Below, piece by piece: positions 21,891-33,615 of a DNA stretch of 64,000 nucleotides. How positions within the stretch are numbered: the stretch's first letter is position 1; each line of letters opens with the position of its first letter. Position numbers and translations under genes: made by a program. The stretch is from Cycas panzhihuaensis (Eukaryota > Cycadophyta): assembly GCA_023213395.1 (NCBI GenBank), contig CM041465.1, forward strand, positions 67,029,741 to 67,093,740, written 5' to 3'. Below the pieces are notes generated by a model. It was not told the DNA's origin. It saw nothing but the letters and a program-made list of their open reading frames with translations, and ran no database searches.

Positions 21891-22149
21891 GGGAGATGCT
21901 TAACAGTTGCTCAAAATCTTGGAATCTAATAATAGAGACTTGGAGGATATAATTTGTGACTCCCAACCAATGTGTACACATCCAACACTATTATTTATGA
22001 ATAGCCAAGTTGACAAAGGCAAAGCCATAGCAGAATGATCATCTTCTCTAACATCTATGGCTGGCATATCTTCTCCAGCATCGTCAGCTTTCTACATGCT
22101 AAACATTTCACATGATCCTTTTCAAGATTAAAATGAAGACCAAGAGGCT

Positions 22150-23110
22150 GTGGAAATGAAAACCTCATTCACAACTCGAGGTTTTCGTGAAGCCTACCAG
22201 CTACACCAGGACAAGCAACTAGATGAGGTAGGTAAAACTAACACTAGAAGTGCCCACAGAGCAAGGATTCATGAATCACTTTCTGTTGAGCTTAAACCAG
22301 CAAAAATGCACCTGGATATTAATGAAGAACCCCTAATATACCAAGAATATGTAAAGTATACAGCTTGAATAAATTCCATAAATGAAGAGTACTAATCTCT
22401 TATTAAGAATGGTATATGGGATCTTGTTAATCTACCACTTAGAAGAAAGGTAGTTCAAAATAAATGGGTGTTAAAAATAAAGTATAGATTAGATGGCACC
22501 CTAGAAAAGCACAAGACGAGGTTGGTAAGAAAAGGATTCATGCAAAGGGAAGGCATCGACTACACTAAAATCTTTGCTCCTACAACCAAGTGGCCTACAA
22601 TCATAACTCTTATAGCCTTGGCTGCTCAATAGGGTTGGAAAATCTACCAACTCAATATTAAGACTGGATTTCTCAATGGGGACCTTAATGAAGAAATTTA
22701 CATGGCTTAGTTAGAAGGATATGAGATTGTTGGTCAAGAGCATAAGGTTTGTAGGCTCAAAAGGACCTTATACGGCCTAAAGCAAACCCCTCGTATTTGG
22801 TTTACCAAGTTATCTAAAAGAATGAGGTAACTTGGATATGAGGTTTGTGACTATCAAGATATTGATGCAACATTATTCATCAAGTGCCAAAATGATAAAG
22901 TCACTTACCTCTTAATCTTTATGAATAACATGCTAATAATGAGGAATAATGAATAGGTAATCAACTAGTTAAAGAAGGACCTTGCTAAAACTTTTGAATT
23001 GTTTGACCTCGCGTTGATAAATTATTACTTAACAATTGAAGTAACTCAAAAGAATAGCAAAATTTTTCTCTCCCAAGAAAAATATATCAACGATCTTCTG
23101 ACAAAGTTTA
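22150..23110 (+). pseudogene. Reverse transcriptase of element F
   Basis: Copia reverse transcriptase landmarks appear in order: VVQNKWVLKIKYRLDGTLEK, FAPTTKWPTIITLIALAAQ, IYQLNIKTGFLNGDLNEEIYM, LYGLKQTPRIWFTKL. The catalytic YVDD block reads FMNN (22918-22929), so both metal-binding Asp residues are Asn. Six or more stops (mostly TAG/TAA from CAG/CAA/TGG). The sister copy C2 keeps FVDD at the same place. Confidence 0.85.
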
Positions 23111-23130
23111 AGTTGAAAGGTGCTTAACTA

Positions 23131-23826
23131 GTGGATATACCTATGGAGCCTAATATTAAACTCTTAGCTGATGGTAACACTAGGGAGGCAGACATAATAC
23201 TCTACAGGCAACTTGTAGGTAGTCTCATCTATACTACCAACACAAGGTTAGATATTGTACACTCTATTGGCATTTTTGCAAGATTCATGATAAATCCTAA
23301 GCAGAATCATTAGTAAGCTACAATACGAGTGTTGAGGTACCTAAAGACGACCAACAAATATGGTCTATTGTATGAACCTAATGCAGAATTTAAACTTTAT
23401 GCATGCACAAACTTAGACTTTGCTGGAGATAAAGACACAAGAAGATCTACGACTAGGTGCGTAATATTTCTTAGAATAGCATCAATATCATGGATATTTA
23501 GATGGCATAATATAATTGCAGACTCAATTGCCAAAGCTAAGTATATTGTTGCTTTTAAGACAAGCAAGGAGGTGATATGGCTTACAAAATTATTAAATAC
23601 ATTAAATGCCACCCAAACAAGTTCTACTAGCTTACATGTAGATAATCAATCTATAATCCAGATGGCTAAAAATCCTATATTTCATTATCATACTAAATAT
23701 ATAAGTACGAAAGTCCATAGGATTAGAGAACTAGTTCATGACGGTACAATTTAACTAGAGTACTGTCCCACAGTAGATCAAGTGGATGATATCTTCACCA
23801 AACTACTAAAGAGGGTGAAGTTTGAA
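23131..23826 (+). pseudogene. RNase H of element F
   Basis: It would degrade the RNA strand of the cDNA hybrid. Seen: GSLIYTTNTRLDIVHSIG, VLRYLKTTNKYGLLYEPN, FKLYACTNLDFAGDKDTRRS (first catalytic Asp), AKAKYIVAFKTSKEVIWL (second residue region, usually AEAEY, here Lys), VDNQSIIQMAKNP and the closing VDQVDDIFTKLLKRVKFE. Stops at 23314 and 23755 split it. Confidence 0.85.
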
Positions 23827-23900
23827 TAGTTCTGAAAGTAACTTAGCCTTAGGGCCTCCATCTCTGATTGATTAAAGGAGATGACAATAGGGCCATCACA

Positions 23901-24004
23901 CTTTGTCTCATTCATGAAAAACCCTTATGGGCACGGAATGACAAGAGTAAGTCTCTGCTCTATCCCATTTGTGAAAATCCCTTGTGGGTGCGAAAGAATA
24001 AGGG
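23901..24004 (+). repeat. Paired 47-bp repeat in the 3' untranslated part of F
   Basis: Units 23901-23947 and 23958-24004 share tgaaaa-ccct-tgggc/t-cg-aa-aagag/g. Each has a small cccttgtggg hairpin. The same pair is present in C2 (44866-44968) and E (48295-48398). Confidence 0.7.
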
Positions 24005-24210
24005 TTATATCATCTACAAAATTCATTGTACTAATTGGCTATCTGGCTTCATTTAAAGAGATGCTTAAGCTAGGTTAGTAGATTAGAAAATTTGTGGGTT
24101 TTTTTCCCCATGAGGGTTTCCCACAAAAGTGTCATAGTAGTTTGCTTTGTAAGAGGCTCAAATGAAGACCTCATAGGATAGAATAAAATAGGATGAAATG
24201 ACCTTCTACC

Positions 24211-24224
24211 ATTAAGGAGGAGAT
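24211..24224 (+). other. Polypurine tract of F
   Basis: ATTAAGGAGGAGAT immediately before the 3' LTR. Confidence 0.8.
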
Positions 24225-24522
24225 TGAAAAAGGTTAATGTCATAAGGTCATTATAATAGTTGATTATTTATAAAAAGGGTCTTAAGTGAACTTTAAATTA
24301 GATCATTTAAGTGAAATGCACTTTTATGTGCATTATGTGTAATTTTATTTCACCTAACTCTAATGCTCCCTCTCTTAATATGAAAGTAAAAGCTCAATGG
24401 ATGAGGCTCATTCTTACCTCCCCATTTTGTGAGAGCTACTTTCTTTCTCTCAACTCTCTCTTACTCCCATGTTTGTCTTTGTATTTAGTGCATAGATATG
24501 AAGGATAGATCCACTCTTTTCA
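24225..24522 (+). repeat. 3' LTR of element F
   Basis: Starts TGAAAAAGGTTAATGTC, ends ACTCTTTTCA, followed by the duplication ctctt. Same length as the 5' LTR. Confidence 0.93.
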
Positions 24523-24527
24523 CTCTT

Positions 24528-25139
24528 TTCTTCAAAGATACAACTACAAAACTCAAAATAATTCACTCCCTAATCAATTCTTTAGGGTTTTGAGGGTTTT
24601 TAGGTAAGAAAGGAGGAGTTATCATGAAATTTAAGTAAAAGTATGTGAAAAGCAAAGAAAAACTGACATGTTTATTTTAAAATTTTGCATGCATAATAGT
24701 CAAAAATACCATTTTTTATATAAAATGCGACATGTTATATTTTATATAGAATGAGAAATGTGACTTTCTACATAAAATGTAATTAATCATATCTTTAGAA
24801 ATACTCAAAAAGTAATGATAAGAAATAAAATTTTTGATAAATAAAGTTTAGAAACTTAGATTATTATTAAAAATAGAAGTAAAATGACTTCACTAAGATA
24901 AAGAGTATCTTAGAAGAAGTGAGAAATTAAGCATAATCCTAAAAGATATTAAAAATTGATAGCCATAGTATAAGAATAAGAGGAAAAGATGGAAATAAGG
25001 TGCTAAAATATTTCAAGATCTAAAAATCATGTGCCACTAATTTAATAAAATGCCAAACTATCAGAATATTGTAATGAATAAGCAAATAAGAATAGAACAA
25101 TGAAATATCAAAGAACATGGGTGAATTTCTCACCACGTG
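24528..25139. other. AT-rich stretch without recognisable gene
   Basis: Probably the continuation of gypsy L's upstream or LTR region right of the F insertion. It contains a repeated acaaaatg/cataaaatg pattern near 24715-24785 but no coding signal. Confidence 0.4.
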
Positions 25140-25399
25140 AAGCTTAATTTAGGTAGACCTTCTACATAGATCTTTAGATAATATATAATATAATGGTGTT
25201 AGACTTAATTTATAAGCAACATGTCAATATTTTGAGTAATAAAATTGGCTAACTAAGTGGCATATATGGCAAACCCAACCATATTATATAATAAGATTAA
25301 ATTACAATAAGGGTCACCTTAATATTATAATATAAACATAATATTATGTAAAATACAAAGAAATAAGGATGTTATTATATAGTTTTAATACCCTCCTTT

Positions 25400-27200
25400 A
25401 GTAGTAGCTTTATTTCTTCTAATGTCGAAGTTATATTGAAACCCTTCAAACTTTGATGAAAATGTCTATAACTTGGTCCTCAGTTAGTCAATAGATGAGA
25501 TCAACCTCAATGTGCTTAGTTCTAGTATGGAATATATGATTCTTCGTCATCTTCAACATACTTTGATTATTACAATAAAGGATGTTGGGTGTATGTTGTT
25601 GAAGTCCAAGGTTAACAAGAATCCCTCTAAGCCAAATCAACTTTATTGTAGCATGGAGAATTGTTTTATATTTTACTTCAGTAAAGGAAAGGGCATCATT
25701 TGGCTACTTCTTATAGCTCCATAAGATAATGGTTGAGTTCATGTCAAAGAAATAACCTGAAGTTGAATGGCGAGTGTCCTAACAATCAACCCAATCAATA
25801 TATTTATATCCCTTTAGGATAAGAGAGTTAGTATGGTTGTACTCAAGGCTAAATTGATGTGTTCCATAAATATATTTAAGCATCCTAGTAGCAACATTCT
25901 AATGGGATGCCTTGGGTTGTGATATATACCTAAAGCATGTCCCAACTACATATGAGATGTTTGGATGAGTGTGGATAAGATAGATGAGACTCCTAACTAA
26001 CTGCTTATACAAAGTGGGATCAGAAGGATTTCCTTATTCATCTAGGTTTGGATAAGTTCGTATTTCCATAGGAGTTAGAGCAGGCTTACATTCTATAATC
26101 CTAAATCTTTATAAGAGCTCATTAGCATACTTTTTTTTAGTCAAGAAGAAGTGGATTGGTTCTTTCCAAACTTTAATTTTAAGGAAGTAATAGCATAACC
26201 TAAGATCTGTTACTTGAAAGTGCTTTTCAATTTTGATTAAAGTCAAGCGATGCTTTTTATGTCATTTCTAGTGATTGTGAGATCATCTACATAGAAAACT
26301 CTGATTGTGATCAAATTATCTCTAATCTAAATATGTAAATATGGATTAGAGGATGAACAATTAAAATTATATTGGTTAAAAAAGGTGTTTATCTTTGTAT
26401 ACCAAGCATGTAGTACTTGTTTGAGCCTATATAGGTCTTTCTTGAGCTTGCATATTAGCTGTTCTTATCCTGAAATAGCATAGCCATGATGTTACTTTAA
26501 GAAAATCTCTTCTTTGAGCTCTCCAATGAAGAAAGCACTCTTCACGTCTATTTGGTAAATAGGCCATCTGAATTAGGCTGCTAAAGATATATAACTAAAT
26601 GTAATGTCATCATATTATCCACTGGTGCAAAATTTTCATCATAGTTAATTCCTTCTTATTGTTTGAAACCTCTCACTACAAGATGAGCTTTGTGATGCTT
26701 GACGATGCCATTTTCATGGAATTTTATCTTGTACAATGATCTACAATTAATTTTTTTCTTCCTATATGATAATTTAGTTAGCTTTCAAGTATTACTTTTA
26801 ATGATGGAGTTTATTCTTTATCCATAACTACTTTCCATATTTTATCTTTAACTGCCTTCTCAAATATGGAAGGCTTAATTATTTTTTGGACACATGCTAT
26901 TAGGGAAAAATTTATGAAGTGTCTCATTTTTAGGGCCTTTTGGTAGTTGTAGGAAGAGGAGGAGCATCTTTTAACAACTATTGAACCCACTTAGGAGGTG
27001 GTTGAATGCTAGCATCTTTCACTTGAAGGTCACCAACTAAAATTAGAGGCAAGGTTATGCTTGCTTATGTTGTTGATGTAGAGGCTACTGAAATTGATGA
27101 TAGACCTAAAGTATAAGAGGAGGCTATTACTAGTAGCTCCTAAATTTATCCAAGAGTCACTTGAGATATACCAACTTCATCTATAGCTATAAATTAAGGT
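25400..27200 (-). pseudogene. Reverse transcriptase-RNase H of element G
   Basis: The minus strand encodes PIYQIDVKSAFFIGELKEEIF, KLKKDLYRLKQVLHAWYTKI, then VFYVDDLTIT with the catalytic YVDD intact (26282-26293). The RNase H part follows: PTLYKQLVRSLIYLIHTHPN, GYKYIDWVDC.DTRHSTSGY, IKLIWLRGILVNLGL, YCNNQSMLKMTKN and the end TEDQVIDIFIK. The usual AEAEY block reads TEVKY. Frame changes and stops are present in every block. Confidence 0.8.
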
Positions 27201-28176
27201 TGAAGTAGAGTAACATCTTGTGTATCTTCAACAAATGTAAACTTAGTTCTCAACCATGTCAAACACTTTGTAGGCTTTATAACTAGGTACATAGCCAAGG
27301 ATGATGTATTTTAGGCTTTTGTCATTAAGCTTCTTTTTGTTATCCTTTATAATAAGTTTGTATGATGTGCATCAAAAAATCTTCAAGTATGCTACTGTTA
27401 GTTTCTTACCTAACCAAGCTTCTTTAAGAGTAATATTCCTAACTGTAACCGTGAGACTTATGTTGGTTAGGTAAGCACCTATGGCTATGGAATCAACCCA
27501 AAATCTAGTGGCAAGGTTGGTTACACAAAGCATGGTTTTTCCTTTGTTCACCAATGTTTGGTTCATCTTTTCAACTACATTATTTTGTTGTGGTGTGTGA
27601 GGTGTTGAGAATTGGCATTAGATGCCATGTTCCTTACAAAAGTTATTAAACTAATTTAAGATATACTTACTAATATTATTCAATGTAAGGGTCTTGATTG
27701 TTATGCTACTTTTATTTTTAATAGAAACTTTGAACTCTTTAAATTTGTCTAGTGATTGGTATTTATTTCTTAAGAAATATACGCACGCATTCCTTAAGAA
27801 GTCATCTATGAATATAATAAAATATAAGCTTCCATTAAGTTATTGGGATGATATGGGTCTACAAATGTCTAAATGGACCAACTCTAAGGAATTTTTCTCT
27901 TTGTTACTTTCCCTTTAGGCAAGCCTCATATATATTGTTATATCTCCGAATTTTAGGTAAACCATGTATCATTTAGAGCCTAGGTATGAGGTTCAAGCTT
28001 TGTATATTTAAACGACCAAGGCATTTATGTCATAATTGGTCTTTTAAGCTATTTGAGGTGATAATATCCTTTGAATATGAGTACTCATTTGGTTCCTAGA
28101 TGTAAGAGGACTCTTCAACAATTATATCCTGCTCTTTACCAAGTTGAGCTGTATTAGCCATTGAGTAGGATTTATT
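27200..28176 (-). pseudogene. Integrase of element G
   Basis: The open stretch 27566-27372 reads MNQTLVNKGKTMLCVTNLAT, then FWVDSIAIGAYLTNIS and LKEAWLGKKL, which is the middle of a copia integrase. Just upstream the minus strand reads TPQQNNVVEKMNQT, where the catalytic Glu is preserved next to Lys. The N-terminal zinc domain near 27950-28030 is recognisable but eroded. Confidence 0.75.
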
Positions 28177-28620
28177 TTATGGAGTGGTGGGAAGGGGTAC
28201 ATCATCCAACCTATATAAACTACCATCTTCATATCTTATGGCCATAAGTCTACCTATTGCTTGATCTATGATTTTACAAATGCTATGGCTAAAGAGGACA
28301 TTTAGATTGTACTTACCTATTTGGCTAATAGAGAGTAAGTTCATCTTTATTCCTAGTACAACGAACATATTATTGATGTGGTGCCTGATATTGAAATATT
28401 TTAAGGCTGTTAGAGCCTTACTAATTTTGCTCACATCATAAGTTAAATTATCACTAAATGGACTATTTGGGTGTTAATAGGATAAGTCTCTTCTAACATC
28501 TTTTCTGAACTAGTCATGTATCTTACTACATTAGAGTTTAGGAGCCAAGAATTCTCATCAAGTTGTAAAGAAAAAGCTATAAAGAATAGGTTATAAGAGA
28601 AGGGAACCTAATTATTCGCC
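28177..28620 (-). pseudogene. Protease and pre-integrase linker of element G
   Basis: ENSWLLNSNVVRYMT near 28525-28570 corresponds to copia SWLLDSGASxHMT, so the catalytic D-S-G has become N-S-N. After a frame change, 28434-28177 is open with GIKMNLLSISQIGKYNLNVL, IIDQAIGRLMAI and YEDGSLYRLDDVP, the conserved linker before the zinc domain. Confidence 0.8.
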
Positions 28621-29885
28621 TATTACCTCCTTATTTATGAATATTTTATTGATTCCTTTTATTTCTATTAGGGAACCACTACTTGTTCTATAGTCTTTGG
28701 CTTTGTGTAGGTCTAGGATTCTAATCCTATTAGTAGAATTAGCCTTATGGTTGAAATGATGACCCTCCTTATAGATAGTAAGGTTATCCTTACTATTGAA
28801 TAGGGCCTCCTTATTGTAAAATGGGACCTCCTTATTATGGATAAGGGGCTCCTTTAAGAGGGTATAGTCCTACTTATTGATAGCCTTATATCTGTTGAGG
28901 GTAGCTTAGACCTCCTTATTGATAAGAGGTGCTCCTTGTTAGTTAAATAGGGCTATTTGTTGATAATATGGGATAACTTGTGGAAGTTATGCTTATATAT
29001 TTAGCTCCTTTGATTTTACAAAAGTTGTAGATCATCTTAACATCTATTGCATTCAATAACTATATATCTAATTTTACCATAATAGAGACAGGTGATATTT
29101 GGTCTATCCTATTGGTTCTTTTGAGGTTGAGATTGTGGTTAGGATTATTGACATCGATTGGTCAAGGTACCAAATAATTATTACTACTACTAAGTTGGCT
29201 ACTGATGTGGCTCTTAAGATATGGTGAGGGAGTCTAATTATTGAGCTAGATCTTAATGCTGACTAAGCTATTGAGCTACTCTATTGATAATCTTTCCCTT
29301 TTCTAAATTATGAGCTATAAATGTAGGAGCTGAGTCAAATGTAGATATAACCCCCAGTCAATTAAGTATATTCTCTTTCTATTTCAAGATCTCCTTAATG
29401 GTTGTGAATTCCATTTTCAAATAATTATCATGTAGTTTAAAGATAAAAGAGTTATATTCTATGAGTAAGATATTTATGATGTTAAAGTTTAAATCATGAT
29501 ATAAAGTTGGCTCACCAAGGATTATCAATTAGTTTCTAATAGTTTTAACTTCAGTCAAGTGGTTAGTAATATTAGAAATAAAATACATTGCAAATAGGCA
29601 TCTTTAAGGGTTAGGGATCTATATTCATCCTTTCTCTTATAGAAGGCATAAATTATGGTCTATGCCTCATGAGATGTTTGAATTATTTCAATATTTTGGT
29701 CTAGTTAGTCTTTAACAACTAAGTAGAGGAAAGATAAGGCAATATTATCCTTAGCTTTAAAGTTAGCCAAGGCTACAAGATTAGGTGGAATAATTATAGT
29801 ATAGTCATTTAGATCTATTTTAAGTTTAGAAAGGGGTATGCCTCCATTAACAAAGGCCCAAAAGTCATTCATGATAAGTAAAATT
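28621..29885 (-). pseudogene. gag: gag of element G
   Basis: Starts MNDFWAFVNGGIPLSKLKID, then PPNLVALANFKAKDNIALSF. A knuckle near 29044-29092 reads CLYYGKIRYIVIEC: Tyr replaces the second Cys and the His. The central part (28700-29000) is a repetitive, mutated Asn/Gln-rich stretch with many stops. Confidence 0.65.
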
Positions 29886-30446
29886 TTAACTTATTTTTTT
29901 ATGAGATAAAATTATTAATAACATTAAGTTTAATGTTCTTGAATAATAATATTTGTGATGTCATGATTCTAAGTATTTTTATTTTGTCTTTATGTCTTTA
30001 AAGGTTGTGTACTTAGGCACTAATCTACTTAGGGAGCTACTAATCTAGAATTCTAAATTTCAAGGGTCTTTAAGAAAGTTCTTAGTTACTATCCTATCAA
30101 GTGGTGCCTACTCACAAATGGTAAACCAGGGACTCGATTAGAACACAAGGAGTATTTCAAAATTTAAAAGTAGATTAGAATGACTTAGAAAAATATTTTG
30201 ATACTATAGTTTTATTCGTCAGCATATGGAAGACATAATAATATATTCATCATCATCCAAACATTACTCATCATCAGTATTTGCATTTTGGTTCACCAAA
30301 ATCATATCAAATTCAATTAAAAGCATAATATGATATTCCAAACATTGAATACAATCTTATTCATTAAGCAAATACACCCATGGTCAAGTAAATCAATCAA
30401 TAAGATAGATGAAAATCAATCAAGGACTAGATTTTGGTAAAACACT
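29886..30446. other. AT-rich stretch, probably leader of G
   Basis: No gene seen. The sequence from 30100 to 30446 has many tcaatc/catcat motifs but no clear repeat or LTR edge. Confidence 0.35.
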
Positions 30447-30556
30447 CTTATCATTATTAATTCATTATGTTCATTATATGTTTAATTAATCATGTGATTA
30501 TATTATATCCTACTTAATTACACACATCTGCATAAAGTATTTAAAAAAATTTAACA
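30447..30556 (+). repeat. Possible short terminal repeat of element H, left copy
   Basis: It resembles 33506-33615 over about 110 bp, including cttatc-ttatt-att-attat at the start, gattatattatatcc in the middle and aaatttaaca at the end, and runs straight into a primer-site-like sequence. No matching target duplication was found. Confidence 0.45.
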
Positions 30557-30568
30557 TGGTATTAGAGC
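30557..30568 (+). other. Primer-binding-site-like sequence of H
   Basis: TGGTATTAGAGC, one change from the tRNA-Met site, directly after the 110-bp repeat. Confidence 0.6.
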
Positions 30569-33505
30569 TCAGGTTGAGAGCTAAGGTGAAGTATATAATA
30601 TATATGAAGATCTTAGTGAGATGTTGGATCAGAGTTACACATCAAACGTAAGAAGCAGGTTAATAAAATAGATGAAGAAGACCATACATATATGGTGATG
30701 ATCTTCAACATTCAAGAATAATCCATACATTCATTATATGCGCTACTATTAGAAGTTAGTTTTAAAGGTTTATTTGAGGAAAAAGATAGGTATGTTAATA
30801 ATATATAACTTAGATGATTGGGGTACAATGAAGTAATAAGTAGAGTCACATATAAATTAAGGGCCTATATATTAAACTAATGGTAATATTTATTTTATAA
30901 ATTAATTTATAGATATTTATATGCACATAGATATCCTTTATTTTGAAGCATAAAGTTTATAAAGTTCATCCACAAGAGATCACCCAAGTAAGATTAATCA
31001 CCTTTATAAGAGCTAGATGAGAAGCTAGTTCTCTATTAGTGAATATGAAATAGGTAGTATGACGATAATTTTAATATGTAATAATTTAAAGGTAACATGA
31101 GTAAATAAATTTTTGTATCAAACTGAAGTAAGTATAACACTAAGATTTGAGGTATGTTTTTAATTATTATTATGTTAAATAGGCATGAGGTGAGGGTTTT
31201 AAAATGGTATATTAAGGTAATATATAATATATTATTTATACAAACAGATGGTTAATGAAGAATTTTTAATAGAGTTTAGTTGAAATTTTAATAAAATGGA
31301 TATAGATGACTCAATTTATGATGTATTTAATATCTTAAAAATTAAGGTATAAAACATCTAAGAACCTATTTAATATTAGATAATAATATATACATTTTTT
31401 TATAATAAAATTGATCCCCTAAGGTATTTAATACATTTCATATAGTGATTGTCCATCACTAATCAAATGAATTTGATATAGAAAGTTAATGGAATAATAA
31501 GGAAAACACCTAGTTGATGAACATAATCACATAATTTCATATATAGATTCAATTAATATTAAATGATGGACAAAGATACCACTTGCTTGTTTGACAGTCT
31601 GAAAGTTGGATCACTTTTATTTAAGAGTTTGAGGATTGGTTGAGTTGTTTATGTGGAGTGTGTTTTCTCACTTAATGTGAGACATGGAGAAGTCCCATAA
31701 ATTTTTCTTAAAATTAACAATAATGGTTATAAATTATCCACAAAACTAAGTTTAACCATTGAGGAGTTTGTTTGATATATAATTTTTAAATGGAAATTTA
31801 ATTGTCATATGTAATAATAGGCATGGAAACATATTATTATATGTTACTTTATTATAATTAACTTGGTAAGCTAAGTGGTATGCCCTATTCTTATAGTTAA
31901 TTGGTTGAGAATTGAATTTGATGAAATAGGTTTGCAATAAAGGTACAAAAGTATATGAAAAAATATTGATTGAGGTATCACATGTATATCTCATAAGGAA
32001 GAGGTAAAAAAGTTTCACAAGTTATTCTTGTATAACATATTCAACTAGCCATATTATATTGTGTTTGTTTTATAAAATTGATGAGTCACATATAAAAAAT
32101 ATTTCCTAGATAACAAAATAATATAGTGGTTGGTCACCTATGCATTTTAGTAAATTATTATTATTTTACATGGATATCAATGAATTAGTTAATTAATGAT
32201 TTGATGAGTTTTGCCTTGTAACTTATAAATGGAGATATGATGTTGTTGAGAAAGAAACTTTATATATCATGATGAGTTAAGAGTCATGAGCTATGGTTAT
32301 TTAATTGATTGATTGATGAATTTATAGGTGGTTGGTATGATACATTATTATGATGTGATATGTTGATTACATAAGAAGATTTTTTTAAAAGAGACAAATA
32401 TAATGAAGATAGGTTTGACAGATTAATATGTAAATGATACAGATGTAATGAGAATATAAATGAGTAAGTGACAAATATAAAGATATAGGATAAAGATATA
32501 GAGATCAAGACTTGAAAATTTCTATAAATTAAACATTTAAGGTTTCAGGGGGTGTCTTAGAAGTATTAGAATGTTAGTTTTCACTAATATCAATATAATG
32601 TTTAATTAGTATGTCAAGGTTATCATTGGTTGATATAAAAGTTTTCAACACTCATGGTCTAATGGGTTGATGTAATGATAAAATATAATTGCATGATCAT
32701 GTGATGACATATATACATAAGTGAAATGCTTATTATAAAGAAAAGTAGAACACATAGTCCTATTTATAAGGATAGGATTGTTAGATAATGTGATAGCAAT
32801 GTTTTGGAGGCTAAAATTTTGACAGGTTGGCAGTGCAATTTCCCTCCCAAGCTTCCTTGAGGGGTTCCAAGGGGGGTAGGAGCTCCCGACCCAAAAAGCT
32901 AGCACTAAAAAACATAGTAAATTGTAAAAAAATTTGTGGTCGTTTGCTCAAAATAACTTAAATTCTATGGTCAAGATTTGTGCCTTGTATGACTCTCTTA
33001 TAACCCAATTTAGGGTGTTTTTTAATTATGTTGATGGTGTTTGATGTATTGGATGTACTGTGAAGAGTTGGGCAGTTGGTTTTTGTTGTTGTAAGCATTC
33101 TACTACAGATTATGTACATTTCTCCATTCTTTGATAATAAAGATCGATACATTTCTTGTGTGGATGTTTCCCTAACACAGTGCTAGGGTTTTACCACGTT
33201 ATATCAGGTGTATATGTGATATTTTGGCTTTTTAATTCATTTTATTGTATTATCTCTAGCTTAAGAACTTATATGTTAAATTTCAATTTCAATTCCTGTA
33301 ACTAGTTACAAAATAGTTTAGATCTTGGTGGCAGTTTTAGGTTATTAGGACCTTGTCTTCTCAATAAGGATGACTCACCATGTGGTTCATTGATTAATAT
33401 TATTCATATGAGATCTTTAAAATATTTAGAGGTGAGTTTTTTTATTCATGAGGTTTTCATTTTAAACATGATATATATGGTGTATATGTTATTAATTATT
33501 ATGTC
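30569..33505. other. Interior of possible element H, no gene recognised
   Basis: AT-rich, no retroviral protein domain seen on either strand; open frames here (for example 31752-32018 and 32645-32905) are short and low-complexity. A GC-rich island at 32837-32898 contains the palindrome ggagctcc. 33100-33240 resembles the end of an LTR and start of a leader (a tgtgtggatgt and accacgttatatc block), so another element remnant may be present. Confidence 0.35.
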
Positions 33506-33615
33506 CTTATCCTTATTCATTTATTATATTTGTTATATACTTAATTGATCACGTGGTTATATTATATCCTTCATGATTGCATACTTGCACATAAAGTGCT
33601 TTAGAAAATTTAATA
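33506..33615 (+). repeat. Possible short terminal repeat of element H, right copy
   Basis: Partner of 30447-30556. Ends TTTAATA where the left copy ends TTTAACA. Confidence 0.45.

Larger units (their letters stand above)
17043..24522 (+). mobile_element. Ty1/copia LTR retrotransposon F, complete structure
   Basis: Two 298-bp LTRs, primer site, polypurine tract and a perfect 5-bp duplication (ctctt at 17038-17042 and 24523-24527) define a 7,480-bp element. The internal order gag, protease, integrase, reverse transcriptase, RNase H is copia. It has a 1.9-kb leader. Its LTRs, leader and proteins are clearly related to C, C2, D and E at 35567-49023, so these form one lineage with two subfamilies. 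Every domain has stops or frameshifts and both catalytic Asp residues of reverse transcriptase are changed, so it is dead. It inserted into gypsy L. Confidence 0.95.
25140..29885 (-). mobile_element. Ty1/copia element G, degenerate
   Basis: Right to left on the minus strand: gag, protease, pre-integrase, integrase, reverse transcriptase, RNase H, then a purine tract (aaaggaggg, plus 25391-25399) and an AT-rich stretch to about 25140 that is probably the 3' LTR. No second LTR could be matched with confidence. A weak resemblance to plus 31830-32060 exists (a block around taagtgg-at). Its proteins belong to a copia lineage different from A and from F/C. Confidence 0.75.

Noticed and set aside
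24580-24606. Telomere-like ttctttagggttttgagggtttttagg
   Set aside because: Not a regular TTTAGGG array; chance similarity.
25140-32060. Matching the 3' end of G (25140-25385) with 31830-32060 as an LTR pair
   Set aside because: Only short AT-rich blocks align, with large gaps; no primer site or TSD supports it.
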